Below are positions 46,587 through 58,329 of a stretch of DNA of 64,000 nt, one piece after another. The notes beneath the pieces were generated by a model, which saw only the letters and a list, made by a program, of their open reading frames with translations, was not told the origin of the DNA and did not search any database. A program made the translations under genes and the position numbers. Numbering within the stretch: the first letter of the stretch is position 1; every line of letters starts with the position of its first letter. The DNA is from Anniella stebbinsi. Its lineage: Eukaryota > Chordata > Lepidosauria > Squamata > Anniellidae. The DNA lies in NCBI GenBank assembly GCA_029215795.1, contig JARDYH010000003.1:67774109-67838108 (forward strand). Direction: 5' to 3'.

Positions 46587-47225
46587 ATTATTATTATTAT
46601 TATTATTATAGCACTTATATCCCGCCCTTTAGCCAAAAAAAGGCTCTCAAGGCAGCTTACAAAAGTATTTCTTAGGACAGTCCCTGCCCACAGGCTTAGG
46701 CTGCCTCTACAAGAGGCATTTAAAGCTCTTTCAAGGCGCATTAAAAAATTTACCTCTACAAGAACGGAGCGCAAATTGGGCGTAGAGGCGCGTTTTCTCT
46801 CCGATTATGCGCATTATCGAATGCGCGTTAAATAGCGAGTTTTATTTTGATCCGGCCGTTAAAGTGCATTTTGACTATGTGAACAAGCGATTCTCCGCAT
46901 GTCAACAGTTTAAATCGCGTTTCAGTCGTCCAGTAATGCGCTTCGCCGCCTCTCGTACAGAGGTATTAGGCGTAAATGCGCTTCTGCGAATATGCGCATA
47001 ATCGCCTAACCAGGCGTAAAGGCGAATTCTTGTAGATGAGGCCTTACAATCTAAAAAACCTGACACAAAAGGAAAGGGGATTGGGAGGGAGGAGGGGGGA
47101 AAGCAAATTCAGGCCTTCGATTCTTAGTTGCAAAGTTCAGAAGCTGCTTCCTTTCCATCTCTCTCTAATAGCCTCATACAGATCCAGGCACGATGGAGAG
47201 GTGCCTGGCTGCCGCTTCCTTTCCC
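46587..47225 (-). mobile_element. LINE/SINE 3' portion, minus strand, split by a MITE
   Basis: Starts with a TTA tract (46587-46609), then 'gcacttatatcccgcccttt', which on the minus strand is the tail 'aaagggcgggatataagtgc'. It continues 'aaggcagcttacaaaagtat', 'cctgcccacaggctta' and resumes at 47044 as 'ttacaatctaaaaaacctga', 'cacaaaaggaaagggg'. The two halves join without loss once the inserted element and one copy of 'tta' are removed. Confidence 0.7.
46699..47043. mobile_element. CpG-rich MITE with TTA target-site duplication
   Basis: 345 bp beginning 'ggctgcctctacaaga' and ending 'tcttgtagatgaggcc' (terminal inverted repeats, imperfect). It is flanked by 'tta' on both sides (46696-46698 and 47044-47046) and lies within an otherwise continuous repeat. 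It contains about 30 CpG dinucleotides by hand count, against very few per 345 bp in the flanks, implying little methylation decay since insertion or a CpG-dense source. 'cctctacaag' occurs at 46704-46713 and again at 46753-46762. The 3-bp T-W-A type TSD and GG...CC ends suggest the PIF/Harbinger superfamily. No transposase is encoded. Confidence 0.85.
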
Positions 47226-47259
47226 TCTGATGGCCTCAGCAGTGTCAGATGGAGCCGGA

Positions 47260-47330
47260 CCCAGGCACAATTGTAAACTGCCCAGAGAGCCTTGGCTATT
47301 GGGCAATATAAAAATGTAATAAATAAATAG
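47260..47330 (+). mobile_element. LINE 3' tail, plus strand
   Basis: 'gtaaactgcccagagagcct' then 'tggctattgggcaatataaa' and 'aatgtaataaataaata' is the same tail family as at 57.3 kb. Only the terminal ~70 bp are clear. Confidence 0.75.
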
Positions 47331-48970
47331 GGTGTAAACATTAAAGCTGGAGCTGTACACTGAAGTGCCCAGAAATCATATACTTATCAAGAGGGATTAG
47401 TGCGTCCGAGGTACCATTATTTTTTAAATGAACTACCAAGGCCATAATTAACCAGCTTTTCATGGGCTTGATAGCTCCAGGTAACATTTCTGGAGAGAGG
47501 GAAGCCCCATGCTTTACTATCTTCTTCACCAAAGACCAAATGTAAAATATCCATTAGGAATCACCATTTATTCAAGACCACCTAATGTTATACATGTGAA
47601 GCGAGGCCCACCTAATTGAAGAAACAGTGGGGCTATGTTGATGCTCCTGCTCCCAACATCATGTGGCTTTTCCATCCCTGCCTCTGATATTCATGCAGAT
47701 CATGGGTGTCTGCAAGGCAAATGCCTACACATGTCTTGGCTTCCTTGGGAGCCTGGGGGACGTCTATGTGTGCAAGCTTTTCTCCCTATGGACATCCACT
47801 CTTAATACATAGGCATCGGAGTTGCGGGAGGGCAGGGTCAGTGATGAGGCTGCCCTGCTGCCCTTTAGTAACATAGATCCCCTTCATGCCTATATAGAAA
47901 AACGGGAAAGGGAGATAATGGGAGTGTAAATTTAGCAGATTGCAAATTTAAATCATACCTGAAATCACCAAAAGATCTACACAATTCAGGAAGTATAGAT
48001 TTGCCAGTGCTTATTAATAGAGCTGTATCAAAGCCTGTCTATCCTTATTCTCAAACTGTCCTTAGTGAATTACTGCTAGAAGTTGAGAGTGAATAAAAAG
48101 AACTAGAGTAATTTATAAGTAGCCTGTCTTATTACATCTATCTCTTCTGAACAACTGGTATTGGTAAGAGTGCTGCCTTTCCAAGATTATAGATAATTTG
48201 ACTGTCAATTCCTTGAAACATATAGAAAAGTAAAACTACCCATTGACTCAGCATAATTTTAAAACCAAATAAAGAATATCAACCCTGATTCCTGATTGCT
48301 GCCACAGAAGGTATTCAGATTAATGGATCTTCGTTGGGGGGAGGGTCATACAAAAAATGGATTGGAGGTCCATCAACTGCGTTTTTTATTATTGTGTCAT
48401 ACTTTATTTCAATGTATGAGCAATAACTCTTTTCTCTAAGCATCTATAAATATGTTTGCTTACTCATGTGAATTATGCGCTACATATTTGTTTTTGTTAT
48501 TCATCATTTTAATTCAATTTTTAAAACTTGTATATATACAGACAAAACAAAGAATGGGAAGGGAAACAGGATGGATAGGGTCTTGATGCGTACTACTACA
48601 ACAGCCACAACTACTACAAGAAAAGATCCACTTCAACCCATGCTAACTATAGAAAGATAAGTGATATTTATGCACATATACTAGTATATGCAGTCCAAAT
48701 ATCTGAGTAAGTGTCCAAGAGAAGTTGCAGATGGAAAGATATATGTTCAAATATAGAAAGTGCAGTATTGTCCTCAGTCCATTGGATAATAGATGGTGGG
48801 AAATTATCTTTCCAATGTTGAAGTATGACTCTCTTAGCAACTGTGACAGCTCTTGGGACCCATTGCCACTGGCCATCCAACAGCTTGTGCACCACATGGA
48901 TATATTAAGAGGACATGAACACCTGTACATTTCAATGAATTGTCTAGGACAGAAATACATAGAACAACAT
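47331..48970. other. Non-coding stretch, nothing recognised
   Basis: Anonymous DNA. A few short open frames without features. Confidence 0.5.
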
Positions 48971-48984
48971 CAAACCAGGAAGGA

Positions 48985-49095
48985 GCCACCACAGATGCTT
49001 TGGACTACAACTCCCACCATTCCTGATGATTTGCCAGACTGCCTGGGGATAATAGGAGCTGAAGTCCAGAGGGCACCAGGTTGGGACAGGACACT
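48985..49095. mobile_element. Family C MITE, 49.0 kb copy
   Basis: 'ggactacaactcccaccatt' on the left and 'ataggagctgaagtcca' on the right form the mirrored core, with the outer part 'gggcaccaggttgggacagg'. The TSD is not clear; boundaries are approximate. Confidence 0.65.
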
Positions 49096-50750
49096 TTGGA
49101 CCTTCATGTGACATTGCAAGGGAGTGCAAATTGGGACCATATACATTTATTATGGTAATTATTGTAGTTGGAAACGTAGTAACTAAAATAAAAATGCAAA
49201 CTTCTCTATCAGTTCTTGCTTCTAAAACAGAGAGTGGTAGGGCAACCGCTTTTGATTTCTTAAAAGAGCGACTAGCATCTACTTCTCCCACCAAGTCTTT
49301 GCAGAACCTACTGCAACCTTTGAAAAGAAGGTGAGTTTCCTGTAAGAATGCCATGCCTATCTTATGTTTCTAAAGTTTTGTGACTACTGGTTTGTGCTTG
49401 TTAGAGATATCCAATTCCCTAACAATCCAAACAAGAATGTTCAATGACACAATGATTTTAAAAATTAAGGAAATGAAGAGAGAAAAGAAGAGAAGAGTGT
49501 ACTGTGAAAACGGATTTTTTCCAGATATTATTTGCAATGTTAAGGAGAGCATATGAGCTGACAGATGGAATTCTTACTGGGGAATTAGGGGTGGGGAGAG
49601 GACAATCAAAGCCAAAAAAAATCTAAATAATAAGCCTACCAAAAGTAACAAAATAAAGAATGGAAAATTAAGTGAAAGAACAAAGGACACCAACTGAGTA
49701 CCAAAAGATTGCTGAGTGAACTCCATGGAAGTATCACCAAAGAAGTGCAAATCAGACCACATGCTCAGAGCATCCATAAGAAACCATAAGTACAAATGGT
49801 GCTGGGGAGGGGGAAGAAAGAAAGAAAAAAGAGGGGAGGGAAGAATACCATTGTGAAATTATTTTAAACAATTGTCCCTTAAAACTAAAAGGGAAACAAA
49901 TATTGGTAATTTTTGATACTATAAGGTAAGCTGGCTGTATTAAACTCCATATGATCCAGATAGATAGACAGACAGATATACGATATGTCATATTCCAGTT
50001 CCTGTTTTCTAAAAATAAGCTTTATAGGTTTTAAATTAGGCATAATGAAGAATAGTGAATAATAATATTAAGGGAGAAAGGGGAAGGAATGCATTTCAAT
50101 AAAAAAAAATCCTCTACGTTGAAAAGCAAAACAAGAAATGGCTGAACAACAAATAATACAATCAAATTAGCCATATTTGCCTCAATTTGACCAACAGATC
50201 CAATGATTAATCATAGTAATAATTGTAATATAAAAATAACATTAAAGCTAAAGTCTAAATAGTAAATAAATAGGAAAGCCTTTGCTTTACCTTTCTTTCC
50301 TTCCTGTTAAAATAAATTTCCTAAATGATAGCCTATATATTAATAATATCTATAGATAGATATAGATACATGAAAAATCATCTTAATAAATTTGTCATAT
50401 TAAACTTCAATCCAACACAAATTAGGGTATTTATAATTCTGTTTCCAAAATATAATACAGTTAAAACATTTTAATCAAAATATTGAATATTCTGGGTGCT
50501 ATAACAAGCATAATCTTAACAAATTGGTCATGTTAATTACATGTAATCATTACATAATCCAATGTAATTTGTACTATTTATAATTCTTGTACCTGAAAAA
50601 GAAATTTAAAACATTTTAATACAAAATCAATACAATTACAATAATAGCAGCAATAATTATATTGACGATACTGAAAATGATATTAATAGTAACACTTATA
50701 TCAAGCTAAACACTGTTCATAAGAGTGTTTTGGGCCCATTTCTATATAAG
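49096..50750. other. Non-coding AT-rich stretch
   Basis: No gene. Purine-rich patches (49800-49840) and GATA/AGAT-type short tracts (49957-49978, 50345-50370). Otherwise anonymous. Confidence 0.5.
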
Positions 50751-50786
<36 letters not shown>

Positions 50787-50830
50787 GCTACTACATTTAT
50801 AAACCACCCCATAGCTGACATACTTTTGCA
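50751..50830 (-). mobile_element. LINE 3' tail with (ATT)12, minus strand
   Basis: An (ATT) tract (50751-50786) followed by 'acatttataaaccaccccat' and 'agctgaca' is a minus-strand LINE tail ('atggggtggtttataaatgt'). Only the final ~80 bp are recognisable. Confidence 0.6.
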
Positions 50831-51584
50831 TTCCCTTAAATGGTGATTATTAGAATTTATAGCATAAAGGAGTACAACATTGTCAAGGCAGACGCTTCTC
50901 TGAGTTTTCCTTTGACAAGTACTATGGGAAACTAATTGAATTAAGTCACTGAACTGTATCAATAAACAGTGGCTTTAATTCTGTCAACTTAATACCATAA
51001 AATACCAGCCATAAATTTTATTATGTTTACAATGAAACCATGAAAAAGTCACAGCTTAGCTACATAATAAGTTATGCTCTCTTGTGTGACTTTAATAGGC
51101 TCTGTTGACTTCAAAAAGTAAGGTTTCTTTTTTGTCAGCATATTGTCTTCAAGGGGATGCTCACTATGAATCCCAGTGCCAACAAGGCTTGTCAATGCCA
51201 CTACTCCTGAAACAAAATCCCTCAATCTGAATCAAGAATTGTGTATGAGACAGCCAAGATTAGCCATGTAGTGTATAAGTCTTAAATCATTAACATGGTG
51301 ATTTATCAAGACAGTAGAAAGGCATATGGCAACATTAAACACTCTTGCTGATGTTTTGTCTGACACTTATGTTGGGTTTTTTTAATATCCCAAAGAATAT
51401 TCCCCCTCCCCAAAGTCATTGCTGAAGCTTTCAAGGACATAATGTATTATTAATGAGCCTGATGAACAACCTTAAAATAGGAATAAAGAAACCAAGATCA
51501 GCCAGGTATCATGAACACCACAAAGGTTTTCTTAGTAAGAACCTCACAGGATGGTGTGTGTTTTTCTAAATGCTTATTTTTTAA

Positions 51585-51622
<38 letters not shown>

Positions 51623-53350
51623 ATAGATCATACCTTTTCTAAATGCAATCTCGACTTCCAACAGCATAAAGATGAGAAATCATTTATCTACTTATTTGGA
51701 ATAGTATGTCAAAAAACTACAGCCAAAAATAAGTGTTAAAATGTGTGTGCGAATGTGTGTGTGTGTGTGTATGGAATTCAATAGGAGGTTTCAGTAGAAA
51801 AATAGAAACACAACTATTTTATGGTGACTTAGTACTAGAGTTGGCATGCCATTAGGAAAAACTCCTTTTGAACCAACATCTACAGAGTTGGTAGGTTGAC
51901 TTAATTCAAACAGGTCCCAGCAACCGTTATATCAAGGTGAAATAAGATGGCTTGGAAGCACAAACCTGTAAAGGAGAACTCAGAGCTTACTCCAGTTTCT
52001 AATTTTGTGTGATGGTTGACAGGACAGGGTCCAGGTACTAGTGTCCAATGTTTACTCCTGCAATGTTTTCTTCTAATCAAGTCTATGTATTTCCATCTTA
52101 GAAATATTAGTCCCAACTGCAAGTCCTGAAACCAGCTTGCTGCATAATCTCCTGGTGGTATTTATCTGTGACACTAGCAATCCACATATATTTGACTTCA
52201 TCATTCAGAAAGTTAATTTTAAACCATTATACCAACGGACAGAAGGCAACTTGCTTACTAGCCATATTTAATATATTCTAAACATAGGTTTGGATCCAAA
52301 GGTACCCTTCAGCTATCAAAAAGCATACTCCCTGGATGGGTCCTTTCCAATCTAGCAGAACTGCGGGAGAGAAATGATCCTAACCCCCCCCCCCCCAAAA
52401 ATTAAAAATTTGCACAAAATCTTTCTCAAGGCCCACTAGCCTGTTATTTTCATTTTTCATCATGTTTTCCATGCTGTGAGGCAACCTCCATTCACTTAGC
52501 ACTCCATTATAAAGCATCACCTGCTACTTTGCGTTAGTGCACTCCCTCGTTTCAACAAGTGTACCCGAACTTGTGTGCACATACAAGCCATGCCAAACAG
52601 AAGTATTAAGAGATGTTTCCCAGAGATGTGGCATGCACACAGCAGAATTATCCACTGTGCTACAACCATTACTACTTCAAAGTGGAGAACCTGTCTCAAA
52701 GACAGCCGTCAAGGTTCTATACTGCAGGCTTTATCTTACTGCAAATATGTTACAGTAGAGAAAAATGTTTGGTTGGTATGCAAATGGCCTAGTACATGAA
52801 CTGGCATTCCGCTTCTAACAGAAAGATGGAGTTGGGGGAAATTAACATTTGCCAAGTAAGGAGTGGGAGGATGGCACTATTACAATGGTAAGGCAGGATT
52901 TCGGAAGTCATTTGCTAGGGAATATGCTGTGTACTGGTTAAATACTGGACCACATGGCAGTAAAGATGATAAGACTCAGAAATAAAAGGAAACAGAGTCA
53001 AAGTGTTTACATTTATCTTGTTTCAGAGTTAAGGGAGCACCAAGGGCCTCACTTTCTGTTGGTCACAGATACTTGGAAAATCACAGTGGGCATAGGCTAC
53101 CCTCAAGTCTCCCAGTTATTGGTTATGAATTCAAAATGGGGTAATCTCCTTCAGATACAAGGCCATGATGGGCACAGAGGTCTTTGTGCAATTTGAGCAA
53201 AGGCTCCAAGGTAACAATGAAAAGACCAAATGTAGGCATAGCTATAATTAGGGGATCCCAGAGCCACACAATTGGGTTGCAGAAATAGAATCTAAAATGG
53301 AGAGCCTTTAAAAATGGGCTTGTCTTTAGATCCTGACTATTATGAGGAAC
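50831..53350. other. Long stretch without recognised repeats
   Basis: No gene. An (AAT)n microsatellite lies at 51585-51620, a TG tract at about 51751-51770 and a C-run at about 52386-52396. Confidence 0.5.
51585..51620. repeat. (AAT)12 microsatellite
   Basis: Uninterrupted AAT units. Confidence 0.95.
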
Positions 53351-53482
53351 ATAACAAAGAAGGAGGCAAGGGCGCTGAATGAAGCTCCCTGTCCACTCAG
53401 CTGCTGAGAGCAATCAGGCCACGCCCCTTCAGTCCCAGCACCAGCTCTCAGGACAAACAACGATAACAAAGAAGGAGGCAAG
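53351..53482. repeat. 20-bp direct repeat spaced by 92 bp
   Basis: 'ataacaaagaaggaggcaag' is found exactly at 53351-53370 and 53463-53482. The enclosed segment is GC-richer. It is either a local duplication or the target-site duplication of a small retroposed insert; the insert has no A-rich tail, which argues against the latter. Confidence 0.85.
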
Positions 53483-54749
53483 TGAACTGGGGAGAGGAGG
53501 AAAGGAAGGGAACTAATTAGATTACAAAAAAGCATTGCTACATGATATGGGGCCGTCGTAACAGTCTTACCACAATGCTCTAGGTTCAGCACTACAACCG
53601 TTGGACCAATGCCACCACCACTGGACTCAAAGACTGCAATTCCTATGGATGGTGCAACACCCACAAGGTACCAAAGGAGGATACAAGGAGCTGACATGAT
53701 GACCATATCCAGCACAGAATCAGGCTCTAGACTCAATGGATACTTCACTATGGGAGGAAGTTCTAGTTTGATACACAGGCAACAGGGATCTCTCTGGTGA
53801 CTGAAGTAGATGGAAGAGGATTCTGGTCCTGGAAATGTGGACTAGGTAGCAGAGTAGAGCAGGTCAGGTAGGTGTTTGACTGTATCCGCAGTTCCATGGG
53901 AGCAATTGCTTAGTGGAGGACAAACATAGACAATTAAGTACTGACTCCACTTTACACAGGCCTTTATTTCCCCCACTCCCCCCCCCCAAAATAGGCCACT
54001 TAGATTCCTGGTGCTAATATAACATATGCCATGTACTCTCCAGGGGCTTCTTGTCCCTGGCAGCCTTCAAGCCTTTCTCCCTTGCTGCCTTTTCCAGAAC
54101 AAAATGGTTTCTTTAGCTAAAGTGCCAGTAAACATAAAATGCGCACTACACATGTACAGATAGCCAGCCATGGCTAAGCTTCTCTGTAAGACTTGCGCCA
54201 ACTGTTCATGGAACAGCACTGATAATTTTCTCCTTCCACTCGCAGTTCTTTGAATCGAAGCCATAACAAGTTGCACTGAAATTCTACTTGCCGTTCCCAT
54301 ATAAAAACTGTGTTGACAATAGAAAAGTGTCCGCAACTGAACAAATGAAAGCAGAGTTTGGAAAGTAATACATGCCAACTGTTCATTAGAAGCTGTGATT
54401 AGTAAAACAATTTATTGCACATATTGCATCTTAATATCACTACTTAAATGAATTAATAAGCTCTCTCAAATTCATCCTCCAAGCTACAGCTGGTGCTTTA
54501 TTGGCACAAGAATGTATGAAAAAGGCTGCCAGAGGGAGAAAATGTACGATAGAATATCCTCAAGAAGCACAAAATGGACTAATTCCTGTGGAACACAAAC
54601 ACACAGAGGACGTTACGCAGACATTTTGTCCCCCACCCCCAAATCCATTTGGATTACCAATGCTGATATAACATATGTCTTGTATTAGACTGCACACTTT
54701 GTAGGATCCTCACTAGGGCAATTACAATCCAGAAAGCAGGGAATGAATA
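53483..54749. other. Non-coding stretch, nothing recognised
   Basis: A 140-codon minus-strand frame spans 53326-53748, crossing the direct repeat. It has no recognised domain and is probably chance. Confidence 0.5.
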
Positions 54750-55180
54750 ACCACACAATCAGCCACCTCTACTGGTCTTCCTGTAGTATCCTTGCCAGCT
54801 CCACATTTCCACACGAACACCCCACATGCAGCAACATTAACTGAGACACTGCCACAATGGATGCTAGGAGATCTAGGAGATCCCAATCTGTGGTGCAGCT
54901 ACATTGGGCAAGTGAATGGAGGAAAGGCCCCTCGTCCTTTAGTCTCCCACATGGCAGAAGCAGCAGCGCTGTGTGGCAGGCACACTGTAAACAACAGTTC
55001 TCCTCTACTGGCCAAACTATGGCACAGCAGAGGCACTGTATATGCAGCCATGCTATGCATTGCCTAGAATATCCCTGCCACTGTTGCCTCTGCATGGGAT
55101 GTGCAAATGGAGCAACATTCACCACTGCTCTTCCTATTTTGCACAGCAGTGCCAGCCTCTACTGAAAGGGCCAGGCGTAG
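54750..55180. other. GC-richer segment of unknown origin
   Basis: A compositional island between AT-rich flanks, with overlapping frames on both strands (up to 118 codons) but no domain. It contains repeated words such as 'atgcag' and 'gcaacatt' in both halves (54830-54838 and about 55111-55120), which hints at an old repeat. Not identified. Confidence 0.35.
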
Positions 55181-55283
55181 GTGGACTACCACTCTCATCA
55201 TCCCTGACCGTTGGCCATGCTGGATGGGGCTGATGGGAGTGGTAATCCAAAATATCTGGAGGGCACCAGGTAGCCCACCCCTG
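55181..55283. mobile_element. Family C MITE, 55.2 kb copy
   Basis: 'ggactaccactctcatcatc' and 'gctgatgggagtggtaatcc' are the mirrored cores around 'gttggccatgctgga'. The right end is '...agcccacccctg'. The left end is eroded, so no TSD can be matched. Confidence 0.75.
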
Positions 55284-56939
55284 TTCTAGGCAAAAGGTCT
55301 CTGAGAAATGGCCTAGAATCAGTTCCATCTCTTGATCATAGAATTCATTTAGTCATGAGCTCCCTTCATACATTAATTCATAGCTTCGGCATGGACGTCC
55401 AAGGGCCAGGCCAGCAGCACTCCTCAGTAATTGCATGAAGGAGACTATGATATTATGCTGATTTTTAATTTTTTTTAATTTTAATGGCTATGCACATTAT
55501 AGGAGCAAGGAATGGCATATATAGATTGGGCTTTTCTGAATTATTCTGAGCATCAACAGGCAGCACAGGGATGAAGCACCGAAGCACTACTGCGATTTGG
55601 AAAATGACAAGAGTTGCCGCGCTAGTCATGCAGATTTCCATTTCCATTTCTTTGGATCAGAGTTCCTATGAGTTTAATGCTGCATGTTCTGTAATCCAGT
55701 CTCTGATCACTGTATCTTCTTCCGCTGAAAAGACAGGGATGTGACATTTTCTGTTTCAGCAAACTCTTATATGAGATGTAACATGCTCTACAAACAGCAA
55801 GGCTACCGCAGGATGAATTGAGAACTTTAAGGGGGAAGGTCATCGGCTGGAGTAATTTGGCATAGCCTCAAATGATTTCAGGGAAACTTCAGAATTTATG
55901 CCAGTTCAGATTTGCTCATAAAACTGAAGAGAAGTTCCCACAGGAGCTTTTTTCAAGGATCATAAACATCCACTATGCTGTCAAATATGCTCAACCCATA
56001 TCAAGGTAAAGCCAAGCTTGAGGAACCAATCATTGCTCCAAGCAGTTCTCTGATCGTACTTTCAATATCTATACAAAATAAGGGCTCCCATTTGCTCGCT
56101 CTCTGGCGTGCAGATCCTTTACTTTGCAAGGAGCTTTGAAAAGATTCTGGCTGGGGTCCAAAGCTACCCTCTAGCAAAATGATATTTTGCTCATGGGAAA
56201 GAAACACTGCATGAGAAAAATGATTCAAAGTCCAGAATAGTTCTTCCATTTGTACAAACTCTTATGAAAGACCTTGCAATCTCCCAGATAAGATTTTGCA
56301 CAAGCTCTTTCTCAAAACCGTTTCAAAGCCCACTAGAGTTCATACGCTGCAGCCTTTCTCTTCTTTATTCATAGTATTTGCCCCAACACATTGTGGCACC
56401 ACGACAAAACCAAAAGTCATCTGCTACTTTGAACAAGAGTTCATGGAACAGCACTAATGCTTTTTCCAATTTATCCAAACTTCTGCTCACAGGATGGATA
56501 AGTAAATTGCAAATTATATGGATAAATAAATTGCAAAGTCACTATGTGAATCCCCCTCATTCCATCTGAATTATTTCTTGGTGCCATTGGAGATAAAAAT
56601 GATGATCAATTAACATTTATGGCACCCATCTCCCAAAGAACTCCCCTGCGTACTCTCCTCTAGAATAAAAGTAATTCTGATTCCAATTAAATCATTTCCA
56701 ATGTAAGTGGTTTATTTATTGGTAAAAGGGGAAAACAGTGGCTAACTTAGCATCAAAACATCCTGAAATAACACAGTTTCTCACTTTGTTGTATATGTTT
56801 CGTTTGGAAAGATCAGCTATAATCAGTTAATACAGTGTATAAATAGTACTTTTATTGAGTACTACAATCCTCTCCCAAGCATCATTCCCAATACATTTAT
56901 CATTTGCCTGAATAATGCTAAGGGGCTTGAATGTAAACA
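55284..56939. other. Non-coding stretch, nothing recognised
   Basis: Anonymous DNA. No gene or repeat identified. Confidence 0.5.
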
Positions 56940-56947
56940 CCCTAACT

Positions 56948-57036
56948 CAGGGATGGACAACCTGTTGCCCTCCTCCAGGTGTTTTGGCTTACAACTTCCA
57001 TCATCTCTCACCATATGCTATGCCGCCCCACCCCTG
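56948..57036. mobile_element. Family C MITE, short 56.9 kb copy
   Basis: The ends 'cagggatgg' and 'ccacccctg' are inverted. The flanks 'ccctaact' (56940-56947) and 'ctctaaat' (57037-57044) agree at 6 of 8 bases. Only one half of the central core is kept ('ggcttacaacttccatcatc'), so it is an internally deleted copy of 89 bp. Confidence 0.6.
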
Positions 57037-57044
57037 CTCTAAAT

Positions 57045-57331
57045 GCTAAGCTCTTTAAAATCATTTTATTCCTTATCCATCAGCCAAATAAAAAGGCTCA
57101 TCTTTTCGGCGCCAGGTCAAAACTTTTCTTTTCTCCCAGGCATTTTAACAGCTCAAGTTGAGGTTTGGATTGACATTGTGGCCAGGCTTAATAGTTAAAA
57201 TGTTTTTAAGTGTTTTAATGTCAGCTGTTTTATGTTTATGGTTTAAAATTTTGTATATTTTTTAGTATTAAATCTTTTAATTTTTGTAAACCGCCCAGAG
57301 AGCTTCGGCTATGGGGCGGTATATAAGTGTA

Positions 57332-57374
<43 letters not shown>

Positions 57375-57375
57375 T
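57045..57375 (+). mobile_element. LINE C-terminus, 3' UTR and tail, plus strand
   Basis: 'ttttcggcgccaggtcaaaa', 'cttttcttttctcccaggca' and 'ttttaa' encode the end of a LINE ORF (F-R-R-Q-V-K-T-F-L-F-S-Q-A-F then stop). A T-rich UTR and 'aaaccgcccagagagcttcg', 'gctatggggcggtatataag' follow, ending in an (AAT)n tail (57333-57373). The tail is the best-preserved member of the family also seen at 36.99, 47.26 and 50.75 kb. Confidence 0.75.
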
Positions 57376-57506
57376 GTTAATCAGAGGGCCAAGAAAGGCA
57401 TGATATTATTATTCTTCACACAATTCGGACACAATCCTCTTGATATGGCTGTAAGCCTCCAAACTCAGCAGCTTATGGCCATCCAATGCAGAGAGTGAGG
57501 AGAAAC

Positions 57507-57525
57507 AGAGGCAATCTTTGCCTCT
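57507..57525. repeat. Hairpin, 8-bp perfect arms
   Basis: 'agaggcaa' (57507-57514) and 'ttgcctct' (57518-57525) around a 3-base loop. Confidence 0.85.
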
Positions 57526-57550
57526 GCGCTCCTCCCACTCTGCATTTTGG

Positions 57551-57576
57551 CTAGATGGGCTTTCTTGCCCATCTAG
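57551..57576. repeat. Hairpin, 10-bp perfect arms
   Basis: 'ctagatgggc' (57551-57560) and 'gcccatctag' (57567-57576) around the loop 'tttctt'. Confidence 0.9.
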
Positions 57577-58329
57577 CTGTGGTTCTGCAGAGCAAGAGGG
57601 AAGGAAGCTGGGGAGGCCTGGGGATATGGTGGAAGCTGGCTTCACCAGTCCCTTCCCCTTCCCACCCATTGGCATGCCCCCTTTTCCTCTTCTCTGAGGT
57701 CATCCTTGCAACCTTGGAGAGGCATGGTCCTCTCAACACCAACTATGACTGGGGGCAGGGAGAGCTCAGATGTCTGGCTCCAAGGATGGAATCCAAACTA
57801 TCCTGTGCCCAATCTCCCCAACTTTGCCTAGGGGTCATAGGATTGCTCCCTTAGTCATTGTGTGGTTTTAAAAATCACACCACAAGGGACCTGATCCAGA
57901 TCAGGGGAGATTTTAACCCTTTGCTCTCATGACAGTCCCAATCTGGATTCCCCACCTACCACCCCCGGGGCTGCTGTACCTTACATGCAATTATTTACTG
58001 ACGTCAATGAGCACTTCCCTCAAGACATAGCAGCTGCACAAGCCTACGAGACCCTATACCATGCCCATATATTGGGGACTTTTTGGCTGTTATTTATTTA
58101 AAGGAAGATAAAGCATAAGCCATGGTTTGATAGATAAAAGAGTCCATTTTCACATATGCAAACAGTCCAAGACATCTTGAGTATTCATGAATGAATTAAA
58201 GTTGTCTGCCAGAGAATCATGGATGCCTGAAGGGTCCTGAAGACTGCAGCTTCCCAACAGCTGTGTCACCCAATTAACACAGTACATTTATTTACTTGTG
58301 GCAAATGCACACTCAAGGATAGACTGGAG

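Larger units (their letters stand above)
57376..58321. other. GC-richer segment with hairpins, no gene recognised
   Basis: 57409-57960 is GC-richer than its flanks and has open frames on both strands (up to 99 codons) without domains. It carries two short perfect hairpins listed separately. It may be an unrecognised repeat. Confidence 0.4.

Noticed and set aside
46419..46835. 138-codon plus-strand frame
   Set aside because: It spans a TTA microsatellite, a LINE tail and part of the CpG-rich MITE, so it is a composite without biological meaning.
48643..49354. Several 75-136 codon frames on both strands
   Set aside because: Overlapping frames in both directions and the family C MITE at 48985-49095 inside the longest one argue against a real gene.
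53351..53482. CRISPR-like direct repeat pair
   Set aside because: Only two repeats, one spacer-sized gap, and a vertebrate context.
53326..53748. 140-codon minus-strand open frame with hydrophobic stretches
   Set aside because: It crosses the 20-bp direct repeat, has no known domain, and its composition follows the local GC-rich DNA. No splice or promoter support.
54769..55125. 118-codon cysteine-rich minus-strand frame
   Set aside because: Overlapping frames of similar length exist on the other strand. Cysteine richness comes from repeated 'tgc'-type words in a GC-rich segment, not from a recognisable domain.
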